A stretch of 64,000 bases of DNA. Source: Rhodobacter sp. NTK016B (lineage in GTDB: Bacteria; Pseudomonadota; Alphaproteobacteria; Rhodobacterales; Rhodobacteraceae). Below, in pieces: positions 34,039 through 41,775 of the stretch. The notes below the pieces were generated by a model. The model made no database searches. It was given only the letters and a program-made list of their open reading frames with translations, and had not been told where the DNA came from. The stretch's first letter is position 1, and each line of letters opens with the position of its first letter. The stretch spans positions 62,001-126,000 of the forward strand of contig NZ_JAFKOK010000001.1 in assembly GCF_017303295.1 (NCBI RefSeq), written 5' to 3'. Both the position numbers and the translations under genes were made by a program.

Positions 34039-34809
34039 TCACAGCGTCGCGTCGAGAAAGCCCAACAGGCCCTGCCAGCTATCGGCATCCGCCGCCGCGT
34101 CGTAATCGCGGCTGCCGGGCACGGTGAAAGCATGGCGCACATTGCCATAGATCCGCGCATCATGCGCGACACCTGCCTCGCGCAGCCCGATCAGCAGCGC
34201 GGCCAGCTCTTCGGGCCCCGAGACCGGGTCGGCCGAGCCGTGCCACAGCATCACCGGCCCCGAAACCTGCGCGTAATCCTGCCCCTCGGGCAGACCCAGA
34301 CCACCATGGAAGATGCCGAACCCGTCCAGACCGGCCCCGGCCCGCGCCGCTTCCAGCGCAGCACTGCCGCCGAAACAATAGCCGATCAGCACCTGCCCCG
34401 CCCCGGCGCCCGGCAATCCGTCTGCCGCAGCCATCGCCGCGTCCAGTCGCGCGCGCAGCACCGCCCGGTCCGCCAGAAGCGCACCCGACAAGCGGCGATA
34501 ATCCTCCATCCCCTGCGGATCGGCCTCGACGCCATAGAGATCCAGCGCCACGGCGGTATACCCTTCCGCCGCCAGCATCGCCGCGCGCTCGCGCTCGTAC
34601 TCGGTCAGCCCGTCCCAGTCGTGGACGATCATCACCAAGCCGCGCGACGCCACGGCGTCATCGCGCGTGACCACCCCCTCGAACCGCGTCCCGTCCACGC
34701 TGTAAGCCAACGCCTCGCGCACGATCTCGGCCCGGGCCGGCAACGCCGCCCCGCCCGCCGCTATCGCCGCCAGCGTGATACCTGCGATTCTTCCCGTCAT
34801 GTCGTGCAT
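34039..34809 (-). CDS. Dienelactone hydrolase family protein, exported
   Basis: A 256-residue alpha/beta hydrolase of the DLH family. An N-terminal signal-like segment (IAGITLAAIAAGGAALPARA) suggests periplasmic location. The nucleophile is Cys in IGYCFGGSAAL; Asp in WHGSADPVSG and His in NVRHAFTVPGS complete the triad. GGGGAGG precedes the ATG at 34809. The substrate is unknown; an aromatic-degradation role is not supported by neighbours. Confidence 0.85.
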   Translation of the reverse strand: MHDMTGRIAGITLAAIAAGGAALPARAEIVREALAYSVDGTRFEGVVTRDDAVASRGLVMIVHDWDGLTEYERERAAMLAAEGYTAVALDLYGVEADPQGMEDYRRLSGALLADRAVLRARLDAAMAAADGLPGAGAGQVLIGYCFGGSAALEAARAGAGLDGFGIFHGGLGLPEGQDYAQVSGPVMLWHGSADPVSGPEELAALLIGLREAGVAHDARIYGNVRHAFTVPGSRDYDAAADADSWQGLLGFLDATL

Positions 34810-34862
34810 TCCATCCTCCCCGTTTTCGATCCCGAACCCTGCTTTGCAGATAGCGCCCCTTC

Positions 34863-34956
34863 ATCTTTGATCCAGAAGTATCCCGGGGGCGGCGGCACGC
34901 CGGCGGGGGCAGAGCCCCCGAGGCGCCGGGCGGGGCTCGATGCCCCGCCCGGCGCC
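34863..34956. repeat. Intergenic repeat copy F plus a 15-bp hairpin
   Basis: ATCTTTGATCCAGAAGTATC, then CCGGGGGCGGCGGCACGCCG and GGGGGCAGAGCCCCC. Immediately after is a perfect 15-bp inverted repeat (34922-34936 and 34942-34956, GGCGCCGGGCGGGGC with a TCGAT loop). It lies in the divergent gap between the hydrolase and SMR genes. Confidence 0.75.
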
Positions 34957-35015
34957 CCTTCCCCTTGCCGCGCGAAGCTGCGACAGAGGGACAAACGCCA
35001 AGGAACGAGGCTGCG

Positions 35016-35345
35016 ATGCACTGGGTCTATCTTCTCACCGCGATCTTCTTCGAAACCGTGGGCACCACCGCGCTCAAGGCCTCGGCGGGCTTTACCCGGC
35101 TCGGCCCCTCGCTGCTGGTGGTGGTGGCCTACGGGGCCTCGTTCTGGCTGTTGGCGATGGTGCTCAAGGTGATGCCGGTGGGAATCGCCTATGCGGTCTG
35201 GTCGGGGGCGGGCATCGTCCTGATCTCGGCCATCGGTTTCGTGATTTTCGGCCAGCGACTCGACCTGCCCGCGATCCTCGGGATCGTGCTGATCATGGCG
35301 GGTATTCTGATCATCAACCTGTTCTCCAACGCGACCCCGCACTGA
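35016..35345 (+). CDS. Small multidrug resistance (SMR) transporter
   Basis: A 109-residue four-helix SMR protein (EmrE/SugE family) that exports cationic compounds or guanidinium. The essential membrane Glu is in FFETVGTTALKAS (residue 13); IAYAVWSGAGIVLI matches the conserved helix 3 motif. ACGAGG precedes the ATG at 35016. The YitT gene follows 30 bases later and is probably cotranscribed. EmrE versus guanidinium-exporter subtype cannot be resolved here. Confidence 0.9.
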   Translation: MHWVYLLTAIFFETVGTTALKASAGFTRLGPSLLVVVAYGASFWLLAMVLKVMPVGIAYAVWSGAGIVLISAIGFVIFGQRLDLPAILGIVLIMAGILIINLFSNATPH

Positions 35346-35375
35346 CCCCAACCTTCCGATCTGAGAGCCTGCCCG

Positions 35376-35981
35376 ATGACCGACCCCGCCCGCCATTCGC
35401 TGTTCGAAGACATTCAGGGTATCGCCTTCGGCTCGGCCATGGCGGCGTTTTCGGTGACGATCCTGACCCATCTGGGGCTGATCACCGGCCAGACGGCGGG
35501 GCTGGCGGTGCTGATCTCGTATCTCACGGGCTGGAGCTTCGGGATCGTGTTCTTCGTGATCAACCTGCCGTTCTACTGGTTCGGCTACCGGCGCTTCGGG
35601 CTTGCCTTCACCGTCAAGACCTTCTGCGCCGTGGCGCTCTTGTCCGTGCTGAACCTGCTTGCCCCCGACTGGATCGCCTTCGAGCGGCTGAATGTCGCGG
35701 CGGGCGCGGTTCTGTTCGGCATGGTCTGCGGCACCGGGCTGATCGCCCTCTTTCGCCACGGCGCAAGCCTTGGCGGCGTGGGCATCGTCGCCCTCGCCGT
35801 GCAAGATCGCTGGGGCTGGCGCGCGGGCTGGGTGCAGCTTGGTTTCGACGCCGCGCTGTTCGGGCTGGCGCTGGCGCTGTTGCCCGACTGGCGGCTGATC
35901 GCGTGGTCGGCAATGGGGGCGCTGGTGGTCAATTCCGTGATCGCCATCAATCACCGCCGCGACCGCTACATCGCGACCTGA
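35376..35981 (+). CDS. YitT-family membrane protein, copy 1
   Basis: A 201-residue integral membrane protein of the YitT (DUF161) family, transport function unproven. It starts MTDPARHSLFEDIQG and has about five membrane segments; GLIALFRHGASLGGVGIVAL and the C-terminal VVNSVIAINHRRDRYIA are shared with the paralogue at 37428. It follows the SMR gene. The following reductase gene is convergent, 32 bases away. Confidence 0.85.
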   Translation: MTDPARHSLFEDIQGIAFGSAMAAFSVTILTHLGLITGQTAGLAVLISYLTGWSFGIVFFVINLPFYWFGYRRFGLAFTVKTFCAVALLSVLNLLAPDWIAFERLNVAAGAVLFGMVCGTGLIALFRHGASLGGVGIVALAVQDRWGWRAGWVQLGFDAALFGLALALLPDWRLIAWSAMGALVVNSVIAINHRRDRYIAT

Positions 35982-36013
35982 GCCCCGTCAGACTTTGTCT
36001 TCAGCCTTAGTCG

Positions 36014-36556
36014 TCAGCCCGTCTGGGCGCGGGCATAGGTCGTCTGCACGAACCCGTTCTCCCACGAACGCGTTTCGACCAGCCTGAGCGGCACGCGCCC
36101 GGTCTCGCCGAAAAGCGGGCGCCCGCCGCCCAGAAGCAGCGGCACGCGGGTCACGGTCAGCCGGTCGACGAGGCCCGCGCGCAGGAAACTGGTGATGATC
36201 TGGCCGCCATCGACATAGACCCGACCGATCCCGGCCGCACCCAACTCGTCCATCACCGCCTCGGGGCTGGCGCGGCTGACCCGCGCCCGCCCGGGTAGCG
36301 GCGCGGGCAATTCGGTCCCGAGGCTTTGCGACAGCACAATCACCGGCACCTCATAGGGCCAGTCGGGAAAGCCGCGCAGCGTTTCGAAGGTACCGGCCCC
36401 CATGACGATGGCGTCGATCCCCGTCATGAAGGCGCCGTAGCCGAAATCCTCGCCCTCGGGCACCGGCATCGTGGTGAGCCAGTCGATCCCGCCTTTCGGA
36501 TCGGCGATATAGCCATCAAGCGTGGCTGCGATGAAGACGTGACATTCGGGGCGCAT
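36014..36556 (-). CDS. RibD-C / dihydrofolate-reductase-like protein, copy 1
   Basis: A 180-residue single-domain reductase of the RibD C-terminal/YwjB-like family. It shows HVFIAATLDGYIADPKGGIDWL, VMGAGTFETLRGFPDWPYEVP, RVYVDGGQIITSFLRAGLVDRL and VPLLLGGGRPLF. The family binds NADPH; the substrate is unknown. A paralogue lies directly upstream on the same strand (36626-37165), and YitT paralogues flank the pair. Confidence 0.87.
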   Translation of the reverse strand: MRPECHVFIAATLDGYIADPKGGIDWLTTMPVPEGEDFGYGAFMTGIDAIVMGAGTFETLRGFPDWPYEVPVIVLSQSLGTELPAPLPGRARVSRASPEAVMDELGAAGIGRVYVDGGQIITSFLRAGLVDRLTVTRVPLLLGGGRPLFGETGRVPLRLVETRSWENGFVQTTYARAQTG

Positions 36557-36625
36557 GCCGTCTGTTTAGGTCCCCGCGCGGCGATGGGCAACCGCCCGGG
36601 GGCCCGCCCCTGCCCGACCCAGCCG

Positions 36626-37165
36626 TCAGGGGATGACCTGATAGATCGATTGCACAAAGCCATGCGGCCAGCTTCGCGTGTCGAGATGGATCATGTATTG
36701 CGGCCCGGGATCGGTGAAAAGCGGCACGCCTGCGCCCAGCAGCACGGGCAGCCGGGTCAGCGTCATTCGCTGCACCAGACCGTCGCGCAGACAGCTCGAG
36801 ATCAGCTGCCCGCCATCCAGATAGACACGTTTCGCGCCCCCCTGCGCCAGCTGCGACAGCGCCGCTTCAGGCGTGTCGTCAAGAATGGTCACCCGGTTGC
36901 GCAGCGCGGGCGGCACGTCGCGCTGGGACAGGCTGGCCGACAAAACGGTGACCGGCTTGTCATAGGGCCAGTCGCGATAGTCCAGAAGCGAGCGAAAGGT
37001 ATTGGCGCCGATCAGCAGGCAATCGACGCGATCATAGAAAGCGGCGTAGCCGTGATCCTCGTCATCCGGAGCGGGCAACATCACCAGCCAGTCAAGCCCG
37101 CCCGCCACGTCGGCGATATAGCCGTCAAGGGACATGGCGATGAAAACATGGACTTCGGGCAGCAT
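36626..37165 (-). CDS. RibD-C / dihydrofolate-reductase-like protein, copy 2
   Basis: A 179-residue paralogue of the gene at 36014. Corresponding motifs are HVFIAMSLDGYIADVAGGLDW, LLIGANTFRSLLDYRDWPYD, RVYLDGGQLISSCLRDGLVQ and LPVLLGAGVPLF. The ATG at 37165 is where homology begins. It diverges from the second YitT gene across a 262-base gap; that gap holds a 15-bp tandem repeat of CTGGGCATGTCCGGG type near 37336-37365 and no gene. Confidence 0.85.
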   Translation of the reverse strand: MLPEVHVFIAMSLDGYIADVAGGLDWLVMLPAPDDEDHGYAAFYDRVDCLLIGANTFRSLLDYRDWPYDKPVTVLSASLSQRDVPPALRNRVTILDDTPEAALSQLAQGGAKRVYLDGGQLISSCLRDGLVQRMTLTRLPVLLGAGVPLFTDPGPQYMIHLDTRSWPHGFVQSIYQVIP

Positions 37166-37427
37166 GACGGGCCTGATTGACGGGGCTTGGTGAAGCCAAA
37201 GCGGGGCGGCAAAGCCCTTCGAGGGCCAGAGTCGGCGGAACGACGCCAGCATCGCCGCCAGACCTTGCATCGAGGTAAACGGAAACGCGGTTACCCACGG
37301 CGCACGCCCTCTTGCCCGCATAGCTCGCTCCCGACTGGGCATGTCCGGGCTGGGCATGTCCCGGATGCATGGCAAGCATTCGCGCCCTGCACTGGCCTTT
37401 CGCGCTGCGCCGCGGCATATTCAGGTC

Positions 37428-38042
37428 ATGATTGCTGACCCATCGACCGACCCGCATTATACCTTGTTCGAGGATATCCAGGGCCTCGTCGTCGCCTCGG
37501 CGCAGGCGGCTCTGGGCATCCACCTGCTACGTGCCGCCGGGCTGATGACCGGCGGCACGGCGGGATTCGCACTGCTCGTGGCCTACGGCATGGGCTGGAA
37601 TTTCTCGCTGGTCTTTTTCGCGCTCAACATCCCCTTTTTCGCGCTGGCCTGGTGGCTGCGCGGCCCGGTCTTTTGCGCGAAAAGCCTCGGCACCGTGACG
37701 CTGGTCTCGCTGATGGCCGAGGCGCTCAAACCGCTCATGGGGATCAGCGCGATCCACCCGGGCGCGGCGGCGGTGCTGTTCGGGGTCAGCGCGGGCGTCG
37801 GATTGCTGGGCCTCTTTCGCCATTCCGGCAGCCTTGGTGGCGTGTCGATCGTCGCGATGATCCTGCAAGACCGCTTCGGCATTCGTGCCGGGGTGACGCA
37901 GCTTGCTCACGATCTGGCCCTTTTCGCGCTGGCGGCGGCGATCCTGCCGCTCGACCGCGTACTGTGGTCGCTGCTGGGCGCGGTGATCCTGAACGCGGTG
38001 ATCGCACTCAATCACCGCCGCGACTGGTACGTCATGCGCTGA
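37428..38042 (+). CDS. YitT-family membrane protein, copy 2
   Basis: A 204-residue paralogue of the protein at 35376: both have HxLFEDIQG near the N-terminus, GLLGLFRHSGSLGGVSIVAM in the middle and NAVIALNHRRDWYVM at the end. About five membrane segments are visible. AGG precedes the ATG at 37428. typA begins 83 bases downstream on the same strand. Confidence 0.85.
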   Translation: MIADPSTDPHYTLFEDIQGLVVASAQAALGIHLLRAAGLMTGGTAGFALLVAYGMGWNFSLVFFALNIPFFALAWWLRGPVFCAKSLGTVTLVSLMAEALKPLMGISAIHPGAAAVLFGVSAGVGLLGLFRHSGSLGGVSIVAMILQDRFGIRAGVTQLAHDLALFALAAAILPLDRVLWSLLGAVILNAVIALNHRRDWYVMR

Positions 38043-38125
38043 TCGGTCGCCTTGGACCGCGAACGCGACTCGCCAAAGCCACAAAGCTGTTGTATGCGCG
38101 GCAGCGCAGCAAACAGGACAGTTCC

Positions 38126-39946
38126 ATGGACCTTCGCAATATTGCGATCATCGCGCACGTCGACCACGGCAAGACCACCCTTGTCGATGAGCTTCTGAAA
38201 CAATCCGGCGTTTATCGCGAAGGCCAGGCCGTCACCGAGCGCGCCATGGATTCCAACGACCTCGAACGCGAGCGCGGGATCACCATCCTTGCCAAGGCGA
38301 CCTCGGTCGAATGGAAGGGCACGCGGATCAACATCGTCGACACCCCCGGCCACGCCGATTTCGGCGGCGAGGTCGAGCGCATCCTGTCGATGGTGGACGG
38401 CGTGTGCCTTCTGGTCGATGCGGCCGAAGGACCGATGCCGCAGACGAAATTCGTGACCTCGAAAGCGCTGGCGCTGGGTCTGAAGCCGATCGTCGTGCTC
38501 AACAAGGTCGACAAACCCGCCGCCGAGCCCGACCGCGCGCTCGACGAGGTGTTCGACCTCTTCGCCAATCTCGGCGCCTCGGACGAACAGCTCGATTTCC
38601 CGGTCCTCTATGCCTCGGGGATCAATGGCTGGGCCGATGACGAACTCGACGGGCCGCGCAAGGACATGACGGCGCTGTTCGAAATGGTGGTCCGCCATGT
38701 TGAGCCGCCCAAGCAGATCGCCGCCGCGAACGAGCCCTTCCGCATGCTCGCCACCACGCTGGGCGCGGACCCGTTCATCGGCCGCATCCTGACCGGCCGG
38801 GTCGAAGCGGGCACGCTGAAGGTTGGCACCACGCTCAAGGCGCTCTCGCGCACCGGCGAGCGGATCGAACAGTTCCGCGTGACCAAGATCCTCGCCTTCC
38901 GCGGTCTCGGACAGCAACCCATCGACGAGGCCATCGCGGGCGATATCGTCTCGCTCGCGGGCATGACCAAGGCCACTGTGGCGGACACGCTGTGCGACCC
39001 GGTGGTCGACACCCCGATCGACGCGCAGCCGATCGACCCGCCGACCATCTCGGTCACCTTCGGTATCAACGACAGCCCGCTGGCCGGACGCGACGGCTCG
39101 AAGGTGCAGTCGCGCGTGATCCGCGAGCGGCTGATGAAAGAAGCCGAATCCAACGTCGCCATCAGGATCGACGACACGCCGGGCGGCGAGGCGTTCATCG
39201 TCTCGGGGCGCGGCGAATTGCAGATGGGCGTGCTGATCGAGAACATGCGCCGCGAAGGCTTCGAGCTGTCGATCTCGCGCCCGCGCGTGATCTTCCGCGA
39301 CGAAGACGGCCAGCGCATGGAGCCGGTCGAAGAAGCGATCATCGATGTCGATGACGAATATTCGGGCGCGGTGATCGAGAAGCTGACGGGCCCGCGCAAG
39401 GGCGATCTGGTCGAGATGAAACCGGCAGGCGCCGGCAAGACCCGGATCGTTGCGCATGTCCCCTCGCGCGGGCTGATCGGCTATCAGGGCGAGTTCATGA
39501 CCGATACCCGTGGCACCGGCGTGCTTAACCGCCTGTTCCATTCCTGGGCGCCGTACAAGGGCCCGATCCAGGGCCGCCGCCAGGGCGTGCTGATCTCGAT
39601 GGAGAACGGCGTTTCGGTGGCTTACGCGCTGTGGAACCTCGAAGATCGTGGCAAGATGTTCATCGGCGCGCAGGAACAGATCTACGAGGGCATGATCATC
39701 GGCGAGCATTCGCGCGACAACGATCTCGAAGTGAACCCGCTCAAGGGCAAGAAACTGACCAACGTGCGCGCCTCGGGCACCGATGACGCAGTGCGCCTGA
39801 CGCCGCCAGTTATCATGTCGCTGGAACAGTCGATCGCCTATATCGACGACGACGAACTGGTCGAGGTGACGCCGAAATCGATCCGCTTGCGCAAACGCTA
39901 TCTCGATCCGCACGAGCGCAAGCGCAAGGCGAAGACCGAAGGCTGA
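38126..39946 (+). CDS. typA: Ribosome-associated GTPase TypA/BipA
   Basis: A 606-residue translational GTPase that helps ribosome assembly and stress adaptation. G1 is AHVDHGKTT (residues 10-18), switch [17 protein letters not shown]4 LNKVDKP, followed by EF-Tu-like domain 2, EF-G-like domains and the TypA-specific C-terminal domain ([15 protein letters not shown] and [19 protein letters not shown]). AGGA precedes the ATG at 38126. The G/H repeats follow and the H copy ends in a terminator-like hairpin with a T-run. Confidence 0.96.
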   Translation: MDLRNIAIIAHVDHGKTTLVDELLKQSGVYREGQAVTERAMDSNDLERERGITILAKATSVEWKGTRINIVDTPGHADFGGEVERILSMVDGVCLLVDAAEGPMPQTKFVTSKALALGLKPIVVLNKVDKPAAEPDRALDEVFDLFANLGASDEQLDFPVLYASGINGWADDELDGPRKDMTALFEMVVRHVEPPKQIAAANEPFRMLATTLGADPFIGRILTGRVEAGTLKVGTTLKALSRTGERIEQFRVTKILAFRGLGQQPIDEAIAGDIVSLAGMTKATVADTLCDPVVDTPIDAQPIDPPTISVTFGINDSPLAGRDGSKVQSRVIRERLMKEAESNVAIRIDDTPGGEAFIVSGRGELQMGVLIENMRREGFELSISRPRVIFRDEDGQRMEPVEEAIIDVDDEYSGAVIEKLTGPRKGDLVEMKPAGAGKTRIVAHVPSRGLIGYQGEFMTDTRGTGVLNRLFHSWAPYKGPIQGRRQGVLISMENGVSVAYALWNLEDRGKMFIGAQEQIYEGMIIGEHSRDNDLEVNPLKGKKLTNVRASGTDDAVRLTPPVIMSLEQSIAYIDDDELVEVTPKSIRLRKRYLDPHERKRKAKTEG

Positions 39947-39994
39947 GGGTAAACCGCGCGGCGCACATCCGGCGCTGCCGTGGGAACCAAAACG

Positions 39995-40082
39995 AGGGGG
40001 CTGCGCGCCCCCTCGCGCTCCCAGCGCCAAAGGGGGACACGCCCCCCTTTGGAAACCCCGTGGATATTTCTGGATCAAAGAT
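39995..40082. repeat. Intergenic repeat family, copy G (inverted, long)
   Basis: Minus-orientation copy: plus strand GGGGGCTGCGCGCCCCC, an extra AAAGGGGG...CCCCCCTTT hairpin, then GTGGATATTTCTGGATCAAA and GAT. It faces copy H 26 bases downstream, after typA. Confidence 0.75.
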
Positions 40083-40107
40083 GCCGTTAAGGCTTTGTTC
40101 ACCGCGC

Positions 40108-40175
40108 ATATTGGATCTGAAAATATCCTGGGGGTGAGGCCGCAAGGCCGAGGGGGCAAGGCCCCCCTTTTTCCA
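40108..40175. repeat. Intergenic repeat family, copy H with terminator-like end
   Basis: CATATTGGATCTGAAAATAT, then CCTGGGGGTGAGGCCGCAAG and a GGGGGC-AAG-GCCCCC hairpin followed by CTTTTTCC, which reads as an intrinsic terminator for typA transcription. Confidence 0.75.
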
Positions 40176-40243
40176 TTTCCGCTCGCCTTTACGCACAGAA
40201 TTTGGCATCAAGATCCCGTTAGCGCAAACGGCGGGAGGGAACG

Positions 40244-41200
40244 ATGCGGTGGGGAATTCTGGGAGCGGCGAAAATCGCCCGCACGGCGCTGATGCCGGCG
40301 CTCAACGCGGCGCGGGGCGCGGAATTCGCGGCACTCGCCACCGGATCTGAACGCAAGGCGCGAGCCTTTACCGAGGTCACACCGCATTTGAGGGTCCATG
40401 AAAGCTACGAGAGCCTGCTCGCCGATCCCGAGATCGATGCGATCTATATTCCCCTGCCCAACCATCTGCATGTCGACTGGACGCTCAGGGCGCTGGCTGC
40501 GGGCAAGCATGTGCTGTGCGAAAAGCCGCTGGCGCTCAGCGCGCCCGAGATCGACGCGGTAATCGCCGCGCGCGATGCCTCAGGGCTGATCTGCGCCGAG
40601 GGCTTCATGGTGTGCCATCATCCGCAATGGCACCGCGTGCGGCAGATGCTGGCCGACGGCGCCATCGGCGATCTGCGGCATGTCGAGGCCGCGTTCAGCT
40701 TCCATAACGACGATCCGGCCAATATCCGCAACCGCCCCGAAACCGGCGGCGGCGCGCTCTACGATATCGGCGTCTATCCCTGCGTCACCACGCGCTTCGC
40801 CACCGGAAAAGAGCCGGGCGCGATCCACGCGGCGTTGGAGGTCGAAAACGGCGTCGACACCATGGCGCGGGTCTGGGCCGAGTTCGACGGCTTCACCCTG
40901 TCTTTCTATTGCTCGACGCGGATGGCGCCCCATCAGCGCATCGCCTTTCACGGCACCAAAGGCGTCATCGAGTTGCGCGCACCGTTCAATGCGGGCGTTG
41001 CCGCCGCGGCCGAAGTGGTCTTGCGGCGCGGCTATGACGAGACGCGGATCGAGCGGTTCGAGCCGGTCGATCAATACCGGCTGATGGTCGAAGCGTTCGA
41101 GCGCAGCGCACTTGAGGGGGCGCCGTTCGATTGCCCGCTCGAATTCTCGCGCGGGAATGCGGCGATGATCGATGCCATTCGCGCGGCGGGCGGGCTGTGA
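40244..41200 (+). CDS. Gfo/Idh/MocA-family oxidoreductase
   Basis: A 318-residue NAD(P)-dependent sugar/inositol-type dehydrogenase. The Rossmann loop is GILGAAKIARTALMPAL; the catalytic Lys is in VLCEKPLAL; further family segments are AIYIPLPNHLHVDWTLRAL and GGGALYDIGVYPC. The substrate cannot be inferred from its unrelated neighbours. The start at 40244 is near GGGAGGGAAC. Confidence 0.9.
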   Translation: MRWGILGAAKIARTALMPALNAARGAEFAALATGSERKARAFTEVTPHLRVHESYESLLADPEIDAIYIPLPNHLHVDWTLRALAAGKHVLCEKPLALSAPEIDAVIAARDASGLICAEGFMVCHHPQWHRVRQMLADGAIGDLRHVEAAFSFHNDDPANIRNRPETGGGALYDIGVYPCVTTRFATGKEPGAIHAALEVENGVDTMARVWAEFDGFTLSFYCSTRMAPHQRIAFHGTKGVIELRAPFNAGVAAAAEVVLRRGYDETRIERFEPVDQYRLMVEAFERSALEGAPFDCPLEFSRGNAAMIDAIRAAGGL

Positions 41201-41273
41201 GCGGATCTCGGCCATAGGCAGGGCGGGTCGGAACCGCTAGGCTCGATCGCATCGTAAGCGACGGAGTTTATTC

Positions 41274-41675
41274 ATGCGTGTTCTTCTGATGATTGCCTGC
41301 CTTGCCCCCCTGCCCGCTTTCGCCGAAGCGGGGATCGCCTTCGTTCAGGCGCCCGAGATGTCCTCGGGCATGGCGGCGGGGGCTTCGCGCGGCGAAGCAA
41401 TTGATGCGGCGATTGCAGAATGCGTCGCGGGCGGCGCGATGGAAGAGGATTGCATCGTCACCAATTGGTGTGCGCCGGCGGGCTGGTCGATCGACATTTT
41501 CGCGCAGCATCGCGAGGGGTTGCACTGGCACGAAGTGGTTTGTGGCCTGCCGACGCGGGCGGTGGGCGAGATGGTAGCGCAAACGATGTGCGATCGCGGC
41601 GAACGGCCCGAACTGATCGAATGCCAGCTGGTTCAGGTTTATGACCACGAGGGCACGCCGCAGATGGAATACTGA
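41274..41675 (+). CDS. Small secreted cysteine-containing protein
   Basis: A 133-residue protein with a signal peptide (MRVLLMIACLAPLPAFA) and five Cys in the mature part. The stretch ASRGEAIDAAIAECVAGG, then DCIVTNWC resembles DUF4189-type repeats (alternating A/E-rich helix, C, GG, C), though the match is partial. Periplasmic, function unknown. It lies 73 bases after the oxidoreductase gene and upstream of pyc. Confidence 0.7.
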   Translation: MRVLLMIACLAPLPAFAEAGIAFVQAPEMSSGMAAGASRGEAIDAAIAECVAGGAMEEDCIVTNWCAPAGWSIDIFAQHREGLHWHEVVCGLPTRAVGEMVAQTMCDRGERPELIECQLVQVYDHEGTPQMEY

Positions 41676-41713
41676 ATGAAATAAACCCTTTGCATTGTAA
41701 CAAAATCTTGCAA

Positions 41714-41734
41714 TTCTGCCGCCGCACTGCAGAA
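41714..41734. promoter_or_regulatory. TTCTGC/GCAGAA inverted repeat upstream of pyc
   Basis: TTCTGC and GCAGAA separated by 9 bases, in an AT-richer stretch that also contains TTTGCATTG and CTTGCAATT. The right half GCACTGCAGAAAT recurs in the palindrome upstream of the TetR/TRAP operon. Possible binding site of a carbon-metabolism regulator; not proven. Confidence 0.4.
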
Positions 41735-41775
41735 ATCGGCCCAGCCTACAGGCCGATCCAGAGGGAGATGTCCGG

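Noticed and set aside
31036-35172. A 1378-codon open frame on the plus strand opposite idh and the hydrolase
   Set aside because: It is antisense to well-recognised genes; the His/Arg/Gln-rich translation has no domain features. Such frames are expected in GC-rich DNA.
38012-40159. A 715-codon open frame opposite typA
   Set aside because: Shadow of typA; starts in repeat DNA and codes a low-complexity Arg/His/Asp-rich sequence.
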